A stretch of 64,000 nucleotides of DNA from an uncultured Candidatus Melainabacteria bacterium (GTDB lineage Bacteria; Cyanobacteriota; Vampirovibrionia; Gastranaerophilales; Gastranaerophilaceae): the NCBI GenBank assembly GCA_934754655.1, contig CAKVIC010000001.1, positions 1 through 64,000 of the forward strand, given 5' to 3'. Below the pieces are notes generated by a model, which saw only the letters and a list, made by a program, of their open reading frames with translations, was not told the DNA's origin and searched no databases. Below are positions 35,694-44,314 of the stretch, piece after piece. Each line of letters opens with the position of its first letter. Position 1 is the first letter of the stretch. Position numbers and translations under genes: made by a program.

Positions 35694-37070
35694 ATGGGAA
35701 TGTCAGCTTCACAAGCAAGATATTTAGCATTAACAGCAAGAAAAACAAATACTGAATACGAAGGTCAACAAATTAACCAAGCTCGAACAGCGCTAGCAAA
35801 CCAAAGCGCCAATTTGTTTAACCGCTTGCTTGCACTTGAAGTTCCTACGGCGCCAAAAACAACAGACTATACAGAAATCCAATATTCTTATTCTGATGGC
35901 GATAGCGATTCTGTATTAGATAATTGGCAACAACTTTCAACCGCAGACCCTAATTATAATTATATAGTTGACCATTATTATTATGCAAATATTTATACCG
36001 GCGGAGAAAAGCTTCTTGAAAATCCTCAAGTAACAAGTAAAGGCACTTTACTATCAGGAAGTTGGCAAACTGTTGCTGATAATGAACACCCGACGAACCC
36101 TGTTGTTATGGTAAATTATAATGCAGATGGTTCTGCGACTATAGAGATAAACGGTCAACAATATTCAACTTATCTACCGGTTTCAATGCTTAACTATGAA
36201 AATGACAAAGATTTAAAAAACGCACTAAAAGATTTGATTGACAATAATATTATTCAAGAAAATTCTGGAGTTGCAGATATAAATGGACTGTTTGCCTCAC
36301 AAGATGAGGATGGTGTTTGGCATTTTATGTTACAGAATGATATTAATGCAGGCAATCCTACTGATTATTATTCACAATATAATCCAGCATATATTGGCAA
36401 TTGCAAATTAACAGAATTAATCACGACAGGTGCGACGGATAAGGATAAAGCTGATAATTTGGATAAAGACGTAAAAGCCGCACTAGAGCAAATTATTAAA
36501 GATTGCCCTGACTCAAATTTAAGTAAATATTTAAAATTCACGCCACAAAATGGATTAGAATATACTGGTGGCGGTATTTATACATTTGAATTAAATGGAA
36601 AAACTTATTATACAGATAGATATGATTTAGATATGAGTATGCAAACTCAAGATGAATACGGTAAACCGATTGAAAGCCAACAAAAATTACCATATTATAA
36701 TGCATCATATATAAACAAAAAAATTGAAAAGACAGATAAGGCATTGATAGAAACGGATGAGAATGGCAGATTTAGATCTGTAAAATTTGAAAACGATAGC
36801 GTTGTATATTCATTAAATACAGAAACCGTAACGAACGAAGAAGCATATCAAGATGCGATGAACGAGTATAATTATAAAGTTCAACAATATGAAAAAACGA
36901 TTGCGGATATTAACGCTAAAACATCAATCATACAAAAAGAAGATAGGACGCTGGAATTAAGGTTAAAACAACTTGATACAGAACAAAACGCTCTAAAGAC
37001 AGAGATGGAATCTGTAAAAAAAGTAATAAAAGACAGCGTTGACAAGATTTTCAAAACATTTAGTGATTAG
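35694..37070 (+). CDS. Unknown protein with conserved-looking N-terminal helix and C-terminal coiled coil
   Basis: This 458-residue protein starts MGMSASQARYLALTARK, continues as a helical segment of about 50 residues, and ends with a coiled coil of about 70 residues (395-455). The middle is Asp/Tyr/Asn-rich and looks like beta-strand modules with several YYT-type repeats. No signal peptide is seen. A helix-core-helix layout with amphipathic ends resembles flagellin, hook-associated or needle proteins of flagellar and type III systems, but no sequence signature proves that. The ATG has an AGGAG site eight bases upstream. Possible -35 TTGAC/TTGACT boxes lie at 35626 and 35641. It stands alone. 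Confidence 0.6.
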   Translation: MGMSASQARYLALTARKTNTEYEGQQINQARTALANQSANLFNRLLALEVPTAPKTTDYTEIQYSYSDGDSDSVLDNWQQLSTADPNYNYIVDHYYYANIYTGGEKLLENPQVTSKGTLLSGSWQTVADNEHPTNPVVMVNYNADGSATIEINGQQYSTYLPVSMLNYENDKDLKNALKDLIDNNIIQENSGVADINGLFASQDEDGVWHFMLQNDINAGNPTDYYSQYNPAYIGNCKLTELITTGATDKDKADNLDKDVKAALEQIIKDCPDSNLSKYLKFTPQNGLEYTGGGIYTFELNGKTYYTDRYDLDMSMQTQDEYGKPIESQQKLPYYNASYINKKIEKTDKALIETDENGRFRSVKFENDSVVYSLNTETVTNEEAYQDAMNEYNYKVQQYEKTIADINAKTSIIQKEDRTLELRLKQLDTEQNALKTEMESVKKVIKDSVDKIFKTFSD

Positions 37071-37157
37071 TACACTTTGTATTTAAATAAGTTAGAAATT
37101 TTAACTTTGCTAAAAAGAAGAAACTTCTATTCTGCTCTTACAAAATTTATACAAAAA

Positions 37158-37186
37158 TTGACACAATATAGCTTTTTATATATAAT
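37158..37186 (+). promoter_or_regulatory. Perfect-consensus sigma-70 promoter of the nucleotidyltransferase/PHP pair
   Basis: A -35 TTGACA (37158-37163), a 17-base spacer and a -10 TATAAT (37181-37186) match the consensus at all 12 positions. Transcription should start near 37193, by the GAGGA ribosome site (37193-37197). This implies strong or tightly regulated expression. Confidence 0.8.
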
Positions 37187-37206
37187 TCATTTGAGGATAT
37201 GTGTTT

Positions 37207-38442
37207 ATGAGAATTTTAGCAAACAAAACTGAGCATTCAGAAGTTGTCAAAAGTAGAAATGTTAGATTTTTAGCTGCACCTTGGAGATTAAACCTCGGGC
37301 ATTTAGAATATGCAGAAAAAATTAGTGGCAAAGAAGCAATTGATATTTTTGAAAAATTTAAACTTGGTAATTATTTAGATTTAGACGGTGGAAAAGACTC
37401 TCTTTTTAATAGTCGCATCCGCAATAATAATTTGTCTTTTCTAGACAAATTAAAAAATATTTCTGACAAAAAAGAATTTATTGACTATTATAAACAATTG
37501 ACAGGTTTTCCAAGCTTAGAAAATGTTGCTTACAAAATCAAAAAGGAATTTCAATATGCAATCGACAGAGCTGAAAAAATACTAAAATCAAAATATGATA
37601 GTTATAAACAAAAATATTTTGATATATTACATGTTGGTTATGATGGAGTTTCTTCTGTCGCCAAAAAAAAGGCTTTACCAGGCTCAGATTTAGATAAAGC
37701 ATTTGTAATAATCAGAGGTGATGGGGAGTCTTATGAATCTAATGAATCTAATGAAAAGTTGGTAAATGAATTTAAAGCACAATTATGGAAAAATACTGAT
37801 CAAAGAATTTTGAGTTATAACCATGATGCAGATTCTTTTCCTAAAGTTTATACCGATATTCAGGTTAAATCTTTAGTAAAGGAGATAGAATATAAGATGT
37901 TTATTGACAAAATTTCGATTGCATCCAAAATATTTCCACCATTTGCAATAGCGGAGACTTTTGCCAAAGTACTATTTACACCGACGCACCCTTCTCCGAC
38001 TTATAATAATGATTATGTCGCGGCAAACTCTTTTTTTATTAAACTTTGTAAAAATTTTCCTAAAAAAGGGAATTGGAATTTAGATCTTCAAAATCCGTCA
38101 AGAGAAAATATTTACAATTTTGGTTTTATATTAGAAGCTTTAAAATGGGGAGAAGATTTAAAAACCAGCTATGATACGTATGTAAATTCTTCTATGGCTG
38201 CAAATCTAATTAATGTATCACAAATATACAGTTTAAAAAACTCACAAGGTTATAAAAGTAAGTATGCTCAGAGGGAGAAACTTGCAAGAGAATTTAACAA
38301 TTGGAGCATTGATAAACAATTAAAATTAATAAAAAGCCTAATTTTAAATAGCTGTGGTGAAGAATCTTCTGATTTTCCAGAATATTTTACAAGCTCGGAG
38401 TCAAACAAATTTGAAAGTCTTATGAGGGCAGTGGGTCTATGA
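37207..38442 (+). CDS. Nucleotidyltransferase-like protein, partner of a PHP phosphoesterase
   Basis: This 411-residue protein is not named in my knowledge. A Pol-beta-type nucleotidyltransferase core is suggested by the G147-VSSVAKKKALPGSDLDKA block. A glycine-serine turn there leads to Asp 161 and Asp 163 before a hydrophobic strand. A third candidate acid is Asp 217 in VYTDIQV. Most members of that superfamily transfer nucleotides to proteins, antibiotics, RNA or small molecules. The flanking regions are helical, and no membrane segment or signal is seen. The ATG at 37207 has GAGGA nine bases upstream (a GTG at 37201 is less well placed). Its stop overlaps the ATG of the PHP gene by four bases, so the products are translationally coupled. 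The product is unknown. Confidence 0.65.
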   Translation: MRILANKTEHSEVVKSRNVRFLAAPWRLNLGHLEYAEKISGKEAIDIFEKFKLGNYLDLDGGKDSLFNSRIRNNNLSFLDKLKNISDKKEFIDYYKQLTGFPSLENVAYKIKKEFQYAIDRAEKILKSKYDSYKQKYFDILHVGYDGVSSVAKKKALPGSDLDKAFVIIRGDGESYESNESNEKLVNEFKAQLWKNTDQRILSYNHDADSFPKVYTDIQVKSLVKEIEYKMFIDKISIASKIFPPFAIAETFAKVLFTPTHPSPTYNNDYVAANSFFIKLCKNFPKKGNWNLDLQNPSRENIYNFGFILEALKWGEDLKTSYDTYVNSSMAANLINVSQIYSLKNSQGYKSKYAQREKLAREFNNWSIDKQLKLIKSLILNSCGEESSDFPEYFTSSESNKFESLMRAVGL

Positions 38443-40055
38443 TACAACCGATTAATTTTACTAATAAGCACTTGCATCAGAGATTTCGTGCCTCAAAAAA
38501 TATAGAAAAAACTATTAACAATTACGACATATTAAAAACAGAAAAATCTAATAATAGCAACAATCGCATTTTACTTTACAGTCTTGCAAGTATTACCGCA
38601 ATAACTTTTACAGGTATAACATTTAATAAAATTAAAATGAAAAATATTCGTAAAAAGTTAGATGAAATGAAACTTTATCCCAAAGATATCGAATATAGAA
38701 AAAAAATTTTATCAGAATTAGGTATTGATAAGAATAAATTTTATAAACTTCGCTCAATTATAGGAACAGAAGAACTAAAATCCAAGATGGAAGTTATATC
38801 AAAAGATATTAAAAACTTTTTACCGGGGGAAAAATCTTATAGAGCAGACGGAGAAGCCATATTTCCTTCAAAAGAGAATGTTAAAAGTGCTAAATTTACT
38901 GCAAATTTACATACCCATACCATTTATTCAGACGGAAAACTTACAATACCTGAGCTTTTGGACCAAGCTGCCAAATACGGAGATGAAAGAGTTAAAAAAC
39001 TTGGGAAAAACAATCCGTTTTATATTGCAATAACAGACCATGATACTCTTCAAGGTTGCAAAGAAGCGATTAATATTATTTTAAAAAATCCTAAAAAATA
39101 TAAAAATTTGAGATTAGTTTTGGGAATTGAAAATACAACGGTTGCTAATTACCCACACATTCTTAAAGGGCCTGTTGATATACATTTAATTTCTTACGCA
39201 ATTAACCCTTTTGACAAGTCTTTAAATGATTACTTTAATAAAAAATTTGAAATCAATAAATCAAATATTAGTAAAGCCCTAGATTACGCAAACAATGAAT
39301 TTAAAGATTTATTGCAAAAAACTAATTGCAAATATTCTTTTGAAGATTTTACTAAATTGGATTTAGCACTAAAATATGGTTTAAAATCTGCTAATATGTA
39401 CACAAAGGATTACTTACAATTTAAACTAATTTTTTCAGAATGTGTAGAAAATAACAAAGTTTTATCTAAGTTTCTGAAAAAGAACAAAATTAAAATGGAT
39501 TATACTTCACCGATTCCTATGATTGGTAAGAATTTGGATTATTCAAGAGGACAAAAATATTATGAGTATTATTTTGAGGCAATAAAAGATTATATAAAAA
39601 ATTTAGCCAGTAAAAATGATTATAAGCTTATAGAAAAACAGCTTAATACAATTCCTCAAGAACTATATACAGCATTAAATGAATTTGAGACATCCGTTAG
39701 TAATACAAACTCAAAGTTACATGTACCTCGCGTTGAATTTCCTCAATTTGAAGAAGCCGTAAACTTTCTAAAAAATCAAGAAAACTGCGTACTTGGAATA
39801 GCGCATCCTGGAGTTGCATTTCCATTTGCGAATTTAAAAAATTCAGAAACAACAATTCGATTCTATGATGAATTATATCGTGATTTCAAAAAATTTGGTG
39901 GCGACAAAGCCTATTATGCAGAAGATAACTATGCTGCATATTTTAAAAAAAATGAACCTGTTGCAAAGGAGTTATCAAAAATAAGTAATAATTACGGTCT
40001 AAAAAAAATTGGCGGGCTTGATACTCATATAAAAGATATTTTTAGTTCAAAATAA
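38439..40055 (+). CDS. Membrane-anchored PHP-domain metal phosphoesterase
   Basis: This 538-residue protein has a hydrophobic helix at about residues 43-62, then a helical linker, then a PHP domain. The domain keeps the family metal ligands: H158-T-H160, D200-H-D202, Glu 231 (GIEN), His 249 (DIHLISYA), a late GIAHPG and the terminal D528-T-H530. PHP domains hydrolyse phosphate esters, for example in histidinol phosphatase, YciV/RNase AM and polymerase proofreading. A large insertion (about 260-420) separates the last ligands. The start overlaps the nucleotidyltransferase stop by four bases. Whether it undoes the partner's modification or degrades its product is inference. A hairpin terminator follows. 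Confidence 0.82.
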   Translation: MIQPINFTNKHLHQRFRASKNIEKTINNYDILKTEKSNNSNNRILLYSLASITAITFTGITFNKIKMKNIRKKLDEMKLYPKDIEYRKKILSELGIDKNKFYKLRSIIGTEELKSKMEVISKDIKNFLPGEKSYRADGEAIFPSKENVKSAKFTANLHTHTIYSDGKLTIPELLDQAAKYGDERVKKLGKNNPFYIAITDHDTLQGCKEAINIILKNPKKYKNLRLVLGIENTTVANYPHILKGPVDIHLISYAINPFDKSLNDYFNKKFEINKSNISKALDYANNEFKDLLQKTNCKYSFEDFTKLDLALKYGLKSANMYTKDYLQFKLIFSECVENNKVLSKFLKKNKIKMDYTSPIPMIGKNLDYSRGQKYYEYYFEAIKDYIKNLASKNDYKLIEKQLNTIPQELYTALNEFETSVSNTNSKLHVPRVEFPQFEEAVNFLKNQENCVLGIAHPGVAFPFANLKNSETTIRFYDELYRDFKKFGGDKAYYAEDNYAAYFKKNEPVAKELSKISNNYGLKKIGGLDTHIKDIFSSK

Positions 40056-40085
40056 ATATTTGAAACAGCTAAAAAAATTTTATTT
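40039..40085 (+). terminator. Candidate intrinsic terminator after the PHP gene
   Basis: TTTTTAG plus TTCAAA (40039-40051) pair with TTTGAA (40059-40064) and CTAAAAA (40069-40075), with a four-base bulge, then a T-rich run follows. It overlaps the PHP stop codon. The stem is AT-rich, so strength is uncertain. Confidence 0.4.
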
Positions 40086-40107
40086 TTTCGTAAATTTATG
40101 TAAAGAC

Positions 40108-40136
40108 TTGATTATTTTTATATTTAATATTATAAT
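40108..40136 (+). promoter_or_regulatory. Promoter of the zinc-ribbon/rimM/trmD operon
   Basis: A -35 TTGATT (40108-40113), a 17-base spacer and a perfect -10 TATAAT (40131-40136). It leaves a leader of about 100 bases (40143-40243), unusually long for this window. The leader contains short complementary segments (TACA with TGTA near 40152-40163), so it may be structured. Confidence 0.65.
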
Positions 40137-40243
40137 GTGAATATATAGTTACATAGCTGTATTTTTACGTAAACTCGCATATTTTAAGTTTGATAGGATA
40201 ATTTATTAGTGAATATTTTTAAAGTGGTTAAGAGGCTTTTATT

Positions 40244-41272
40244 ATGTATGTAAACAAGTGTATTAAATGTGGTGCGGAATTTGAAACCAAAAACCCCAAA
40301 AGAGTAATATGTCCAAATTGCTTATACGCAGACAAAGGAAATGATTCAACAGAGGAGAAACCGTTACAAAGTTATAGCTCATATTCAGCAGAATCTAGAC
40401 AACCTCGCTCTTATGATAGACCGCATAATAATTACCGTAATTCAGGTAATTCATATAATCGTGACAATCAAGGTGGTGGCGGATATAACAGAGAACGCGG
40501 AAACTACAACCGTCCACAACAAGGAGGTTTTCAAAGACGTGACAACAGATTTGGTCAACGTCGTCCTGATGGTAATCGCGACAATCGCGGTGGCGGTTTT
40601 AGAAATAATTACGCAAGTGGTGGAAATCGAAATCAAGGTTTCCAACGCAAGCCTATGAATAAGCGTCCAAGACCACAAAAGCAACCTAAAGCACTTTTAG
40701 TTAGCAAGGAGCAATTAGAACAAATTGAAGCATTATACAAGGTAATGTTGCCGTTACCGAATCCTGATGCGCATGAAGTTATTGCAGCGCATATCGGACT
40801 TGAACCTCAAAAAGTGTTCTTTGGTATAAATTTGGTAAGGCAAAAAATGATGTTGCCAAAACTTCCTTTCCCTAAAAGAAAATTGGCAATTTCACCAGAT
40901 CAATTAATGGCTATAAAAAGTTTGTATGAACCATTATTACCATTACCTCCAATTGGTTGCCACAAAATTATTGCAGCACAGCTAAAAATGGACGAATGGC
41001 GTGTTCACGTAGGTATCAAGCTTGTACGTGCGCAAATGGGCTTAGAACGTTGGAATGAAGAACGTGCTGACAAGCCTGCTGATTGCTTGGAAGTTAAGCA
41101 TGAACGAATAAAGAAAAATAAAGAAGAAGAATCATCAAAAGCTATAGATACTGATGATACAGATGAACCAAAGGTCAAAGAAGAAGTTTCTGCGGCTGCT
41201 GTAACAGAAGATGTTGAAGAAAAGCCAAAAGCTAAACGAGGAAGAAAGCCTAAGAAAACAGAAGATGAATAA
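40244..41272 (+). CDS. Zinc-ribbon, RG-rich protein with duplicated domain and basic tail
   Basis: This 342-residue protein is unlike anything I can name. A zinc ribbon uses Cys 6, 9, 23 and 26. Residues 50-148 are an Arg/Gly/Asn-rich, RG- and RGG-containing low-complexity stretch, as in RNA-binding or phase-separating proteins. Two repeats follow (about 153-207 and 217-270), each with an ALYK/SLYE start, an LPLP segment, AA and VxxGIxLVR motifs, so a domain has been duplicated. The C-terminus is acidic, then ends with KRGRKPKK, which resembles an AT-hook core. The stop overlaps the rimM start. The position, where other bacteria often place an RNA-binding KH-protein gene before rimM-trmD, supports an RNA or ribosome role. 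Confidence 0.75.
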   Translation: MYVNKCIKCGAEFETKNPKRVICPNCLYADKGNDSTEEKPLQSYSSYSAESRQPRSYDRPHNNYRNSGNSYNRDNQGGGGYNRERGNYNRPQQGGFQRRDNRFGQRRPDGNRDNRGGGFRNNYASGGNRNQGFQRKPMNKRPRPQKQPKALLVSKEQLEQIEALYKVMLPLPNPDAHEVIAAHIGLEPQKVFFGINLVRQKMMLPKLPFPKRKLAISPDQLMAIKSLYEPLLPLPPIGCHKIIAAQLKMDEWRVHVGIKLVRAQMGLERWNEERADKPADCLEVKHERIKKNKEEESSKAIDTDDTDEPKVKEEVSAAAVTEDVEEKPKAKRGRKPKKTEDE

Positions 41273-41780
41273 ACAAAAATTTATATCTGTTGGTAAAATT
41301 TTAAACTTTCATGGCGTTCAAGGCGAAGCTAAGTTTGGCTATTCAAAAAACAAAGAAGATTTTCTTAAGCAACTTAATGAAGTCTATATTTTACATGACA
41401 ACGAATACAAGCCTTTTAAGATAAAACAACTTCGTTTTACGCCAAAAGTTGCTATTATCAAATTCGAAAGCATAAATTCTTTAAATGAAATTTTAGCATA
41501 TAAAGGGGCTTTGGTTTTTGTTAAAGAAGAGGAAGCACGTAACTTATTAGAAGAGGATGAATTTCTAATAGATGAGTTGGTTGGCATGGAAGTTTTTGAT
41601 AATGATAAATTTGTTGGAGCTGTTGTTGGTGTTTCAAATAACGGCGCAACAGACTTACTATCTGTAAAAACATTGTCAAAAAACATTTGTCTTATACCAT
41701 TTGTTAAAGCAATTGTTACTTTAGTTGATATTAAAGCAAAAAAAATTCAAATTAATAATTTAGAGGGCTTATTGTCATGA
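41265..41780 (+). CDS. rimM: 16S rRNA processing protein RimM
   Basis: RimM helps mature the head of the 30S subunit, binding S19. The 171-residue protein begins MNKQKFISVGKILNFHGVQGE, with the RimM N-terminal barrel block, and has the PRC-barrel-like C-terminal domain with DLLSVKT and IPFVKAIV. The ATG at 41265 lies inside the 3' end of the zinc-ribbon gene (eight-base overlap). An upstream frame start would add 18 residues not typical of the family. It overlaps trmD by four bases, a conserved pairing. Confidence 0.93.
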   Translation: MNKQKFISVGKILNFHGVQGEAKFGYSKNKEDFLKQLNEVYILHDNEYKPFKIKQLRFTPKVAIIKFESINSLNEILAYKGALVFVKEEEARNLLEEDEFLIDELVGMEVFDNDKFVGAVVGVSNNGATDLLSVKTLSKNICLIPFVKAIVTLVDIKAKKIQINNLEGLLS

Positions 41781-42481
41781 AATTTGAAGTATTAACTCTT
41801 TTTCCGGAACTAATTACTTCTCATTTAGATTTCAGCATAATGAAACGAGCCAAAGATTCCGGCATATTTGAAGTTAACACAATTAATCCTCGTGACTTTA
41901 CGCTAGATAAACATAAAAAAGTTGATGACACACCTTATGGTGGTGGGGCGGGAATGGTATTAATGCCACAACCCTATATTGATGCGTATGAAAGTATCAA
42001 AAGACTTCCAAACAGTCTAACCTTAATGATGACCCCACAAGGAGAACCTTTTTGTGACGAACTTTCTGATGAATTTTCTAAATATGAACAAATCATAATA
42101 CTATGTGGACATTATGAGGGATTTGATGAACGAATTAGGGAAATTATTAAACCACGCGAAATTTCTATTGGCGATTTTGTTTTAACAGGTGGAGAATTGC
42201 CCGCTTTATGCTTAATAGATAGTATTTCAAGAAAAATCAATGGAACTCTTGGAAAAATTGAATCGGCGCATGATGATTCTTTTTCTGATGGATTGCTTGA
42301 ATATCCCCAATACACAAAACCTCGTGAATACAGGGGTTTGAAGGTTCCTGAAGTACTATTGAATGGAAACCATAAAAATATTGAAGAATTTCGGTTTTCT
42401 CAAAAAATTGAACGCACAAAAAACAAACGTCCTGATTTATACAAAAAATGGACTGAAAAACAAAATCAATCTAAATCTTAA
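41777..42481 (+). CDS. trmD: tRNA (guanine-37-N1)-methyltransferase
   Basis: TrmD methylates G37 of tRNAs, which prevents frameshifting, using S-adenosylmethionine bound in a trefoil knot. The 234-residue protein has DDTPYGGGAGMVL, LCGHYEGFDERI, SIGDFVLTGGELPAL and the C-terminal LLEYPQYTKP region with its catalytic neighbourhood. The start overlaps rimM by four bases (ATGA), so the two are translationally coupled. Its stop codon overlaps the fmt stop from the opposite strand by four bases. Confidence 0.97.
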   Translation: MKFEVLTLFPELITSHLDFSIMKRAKDSGIFEVNTINPRDFTLDKHKKVDDTPYGGGAGMVLMPQPYIDAYESIKRLPNSLTLMMTPQGEPFCDELSDEFSKYEQIIILCGHYEGFDERIREIIKPREISIGDFVLTGGELPALCLIDSISRKINGTLGKIESAHDDSFSDGLLEYPQYTKPREYRGLKVPEVLLNGNHKNIEEFRFSQKIERTKNKRPDLYKKWTEKQNQSKS

Positions 42482-43401
42482 ATTCGAAGTCCATTTGCCC
42501 AATCTGAAGCGAACATTTCGCCTTTACCTTCAGGTTTAATTTTAACCAACCTTAAAACTCCATCACTAGTATTTATATCAACTCCAGATTTTGAATGACG
42601 TATAATTTCGCCAGCTTTTTTGCCAGATTTTTCATCTATAACTTGAGTTTGTAAAACTTTTATAATTTTATCATTATAAACAAAATAAGCACTTGGACTT
42701 TTATAAATTCCGCGCACTAAATTATGAATTTCTCTTGCAGATTTACTCCAATCAATTTTACATTCTTCTTTTGTTAATTTTGGTGCTAAACAAACACCCG
42801 TTTCGCATTGTTTCTTTGGGATTATATTACCATTTAAAAGTCCTTTTAATGTTTTAGCAACTAATTCTGGAGAATTTTCAGAACATATTTCAAACAATTC
42901 TTGGCAATTCATATTTTCAGATATTTTAATCGGAAAAATTTCACAAATATCACCACAATCAAGTCCCAATTCCGTAATCATAGTACAAATACCCGTTTCA
43001 GAATCACCATTAATAATGGCGCGCTGAATGGGATTTGCGCCACGATATTTAGGAAGCAAAGATACATGCAAATTTATTGTTTCATATTTTGGAATATCTA
43101 AAACTTCTTGTGACAAAATCTGCCCAAACGCAAAAGTCACAAAGAAATCCGGTTGCAAATTTTTTAATGCAGAAATTATTTCCGGCTCTTTTCTAATAGA
43201 CTTTGGTTGGAAAACTTGTATATTATTATCAATTGCATATTTTTTTATTGGACCTATTGCCAATTTATGACCGCGCCCTACCGGTTTATCAGGTTGCGTT
43301 ACCACTGCTAAAACTTCAAAATCTTCAGATTTATTCAAATAATCTAATGTTTTTAAACCAATCTCTGGAGTGCCAAAATATACAATTTTTATTTTATTCA
43401 T
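42478..43401 (-). CDS. fmt: Methionyl-tRNA formyltransferase
   Basis: Fmt formylates initiator Met-tRNA using 10-formyl-tetrahydrofolate. The 307-residue protein has the N-terminal formyltransferase blocks VYFGTPEIG and the catalytic NLHVSLLPKYRGANPIQ region with its Asn and His. It also has the late Asp in the LDCGDI segment and a C-terminal tRNA-binding domain. It lies five bases after def, so deformylation and formylation enzymes are co-expressed, as in many bacteria. Its 3' end overlaps trmD. Confidence 0.96.
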   Translation of the reverse strand: MNKIKIVYFGTPEIGLKTLDYLNKSEDFEVLAVVTQPDKPVGRGHKLAIGPIKKYAIDNNIQVFQPKSIRKEPEIISALKNLQPDFFVTFAFGQILSQEVLDIPKYETINLHVSLLPKYRGANPIQRAIINGDSETGICTMITELGLDCGDICEIFPIKISENMNCQELFEICSENSPELVAKTLKGLLNGNIIPKKQCETGVCLAPKLTKEECKIDWSKSAREIHNLVRGIYKSPSAYFVYNDKIIKVLQTQVIDEKSGKKAGEIIRHSKSGVDINTSDGVLRLVKIKPEGKGEMFASDWANGLRI

Positions 43402-43406
43402 TAAAA

Positions 43407-44009
43407 CTAATCCTTAGACTCTTTTTCTTTTTTTAATTCTTCTGCTTGAATTTTATCAATTTCTTCGGCTAATTCTTGCTCTTCAACAATTTTATCAAGT
43501 TGCATCGGCGGTAAATTATGCTTTTTCAATTCTTCATCAGCTTCAAAACGATTAATTGCATGGTCAATAAATAAAACACCGTCTAAATGATCAAATTCGT
43601 GCTGAATACAACGAGAAAGTAGAGTTCCGTCTTTTGCTTCCAACACAAAACTTCTACCATTAATATCTTGCGCTTTAACCATAACATTTGCGTAACGTCT
43701 TACATTTGTAAATGCTTGCGGAAAACTTAAACAACCTTCATAACTAACTACCGCACCAGATTTTTTGATAATTTTAGGGTTAATAAAAATTTGAGGATTT
43801 AATGGTTCATTTTGAGTTGAAACATCAATAACAAAAATTCTTAAATTTTCGCCAATTTGAGGAGCTGCAAGCCCAACACCATTTTGTTGATACATCGTAT
43901 CAAGCATATCTTGAACTAAATTTTTTATTTTTTGAGAAACTTTATGAACTTCTTTTGAAGGTTCTCTTAAAGAATTTTCCCCATATTTTACAACTTTTTT
44001 AATTGACAT
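43407..44009 (-). CDS. def: Peptide deformylase
   Basis: Def removes the N-formyl group from new proteins at the ribosome. The 200-residue enzyme has GVGLAAPQ (44-51), the metal cysteine in EGCLSFP (Cys 93) and H137-E-F-D-H141, all catalytic residues intact. Residues beyond 150 form a charged Glu/Lys-rich tail longer than usual and possibly disordered. A GAGG site precedes the ATG. It forms an operon with fmt. Confidence 0.96.
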   Translation of the reverse strand: MSIKKVVKYGENSLREPSKEVHKVSQKIKNLVQDMLDTMYQQNGVGLAAPQIGENLRIFVIDVSTQNEPLNPQIFINPKIIKKSGAVVSYEGCLSFPQAFTNVRRYANVMVKAQDINGRSFVLEAKDGTLLSRCIQHEFDHLDGVLFIDHAINRFEADEELKKHNLPPMQLDKIVEEQELAEEIDKIQAEELKKEKESKD

Positions 44010-44064
44010 TATAAATACCTCGTTAATCTAATATATATTTTAGCATAAAGAATTTTGTATATAA

Positions 44065-44292
44065 AAAATAACAATACCTAATACTTTAAACATATATATT
44101 ATTAATCAAATTTTACCAGTAAATAAAATAGAAAGTTTTAACATTGAACGGTTAAAAGAAGCTGAATTTTTATGTCAACGAAATAGTATTTTAGTTATTC
44201 AAAATGCACAATATTCTCCTAAAAAAGATTTATAGATTATAAATGCTAAATTAGAGCAAAATCCAATTGACGAAATTATAGTAAATTGTTAA
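44065..44292 (+). pseudogene. Decayed small ORF with an in-frame amber stop
   Basis: The 305-base gap at 44010-44314 contains an open frame without a start codon. It reads about 56 codons to a TAG (44233-44235), then resumes as IINAKLEQNPIDEIIVNC to TAA (44290-44292). Coding-like composition on both sides of the TAG suggests one recently inactivated gene that has also lost its start. A readthrough or recoded stop is less likely. The product is not recognised. It stands just upstream of the hypothetical gene at 44315. Confidence 0.5.
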
Positions 44293-44314
44293 AATAATAA
44301 GAAAAGAATGTACC

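Noticed and set aside
37089..37107. AT-only hairpin AAGTTA/TAACTT before the nucleotidyltransferase promoter
   Set aside because: Six A-T-rich pairs without a T-run are too weak to call a terminator.
40341..40658. Long alternative-frame reading in the zinc-ribbon gene
   Set aside because: It is a by-product of the Arg/Gly/Asn-rich repeats and has no ribosome site.
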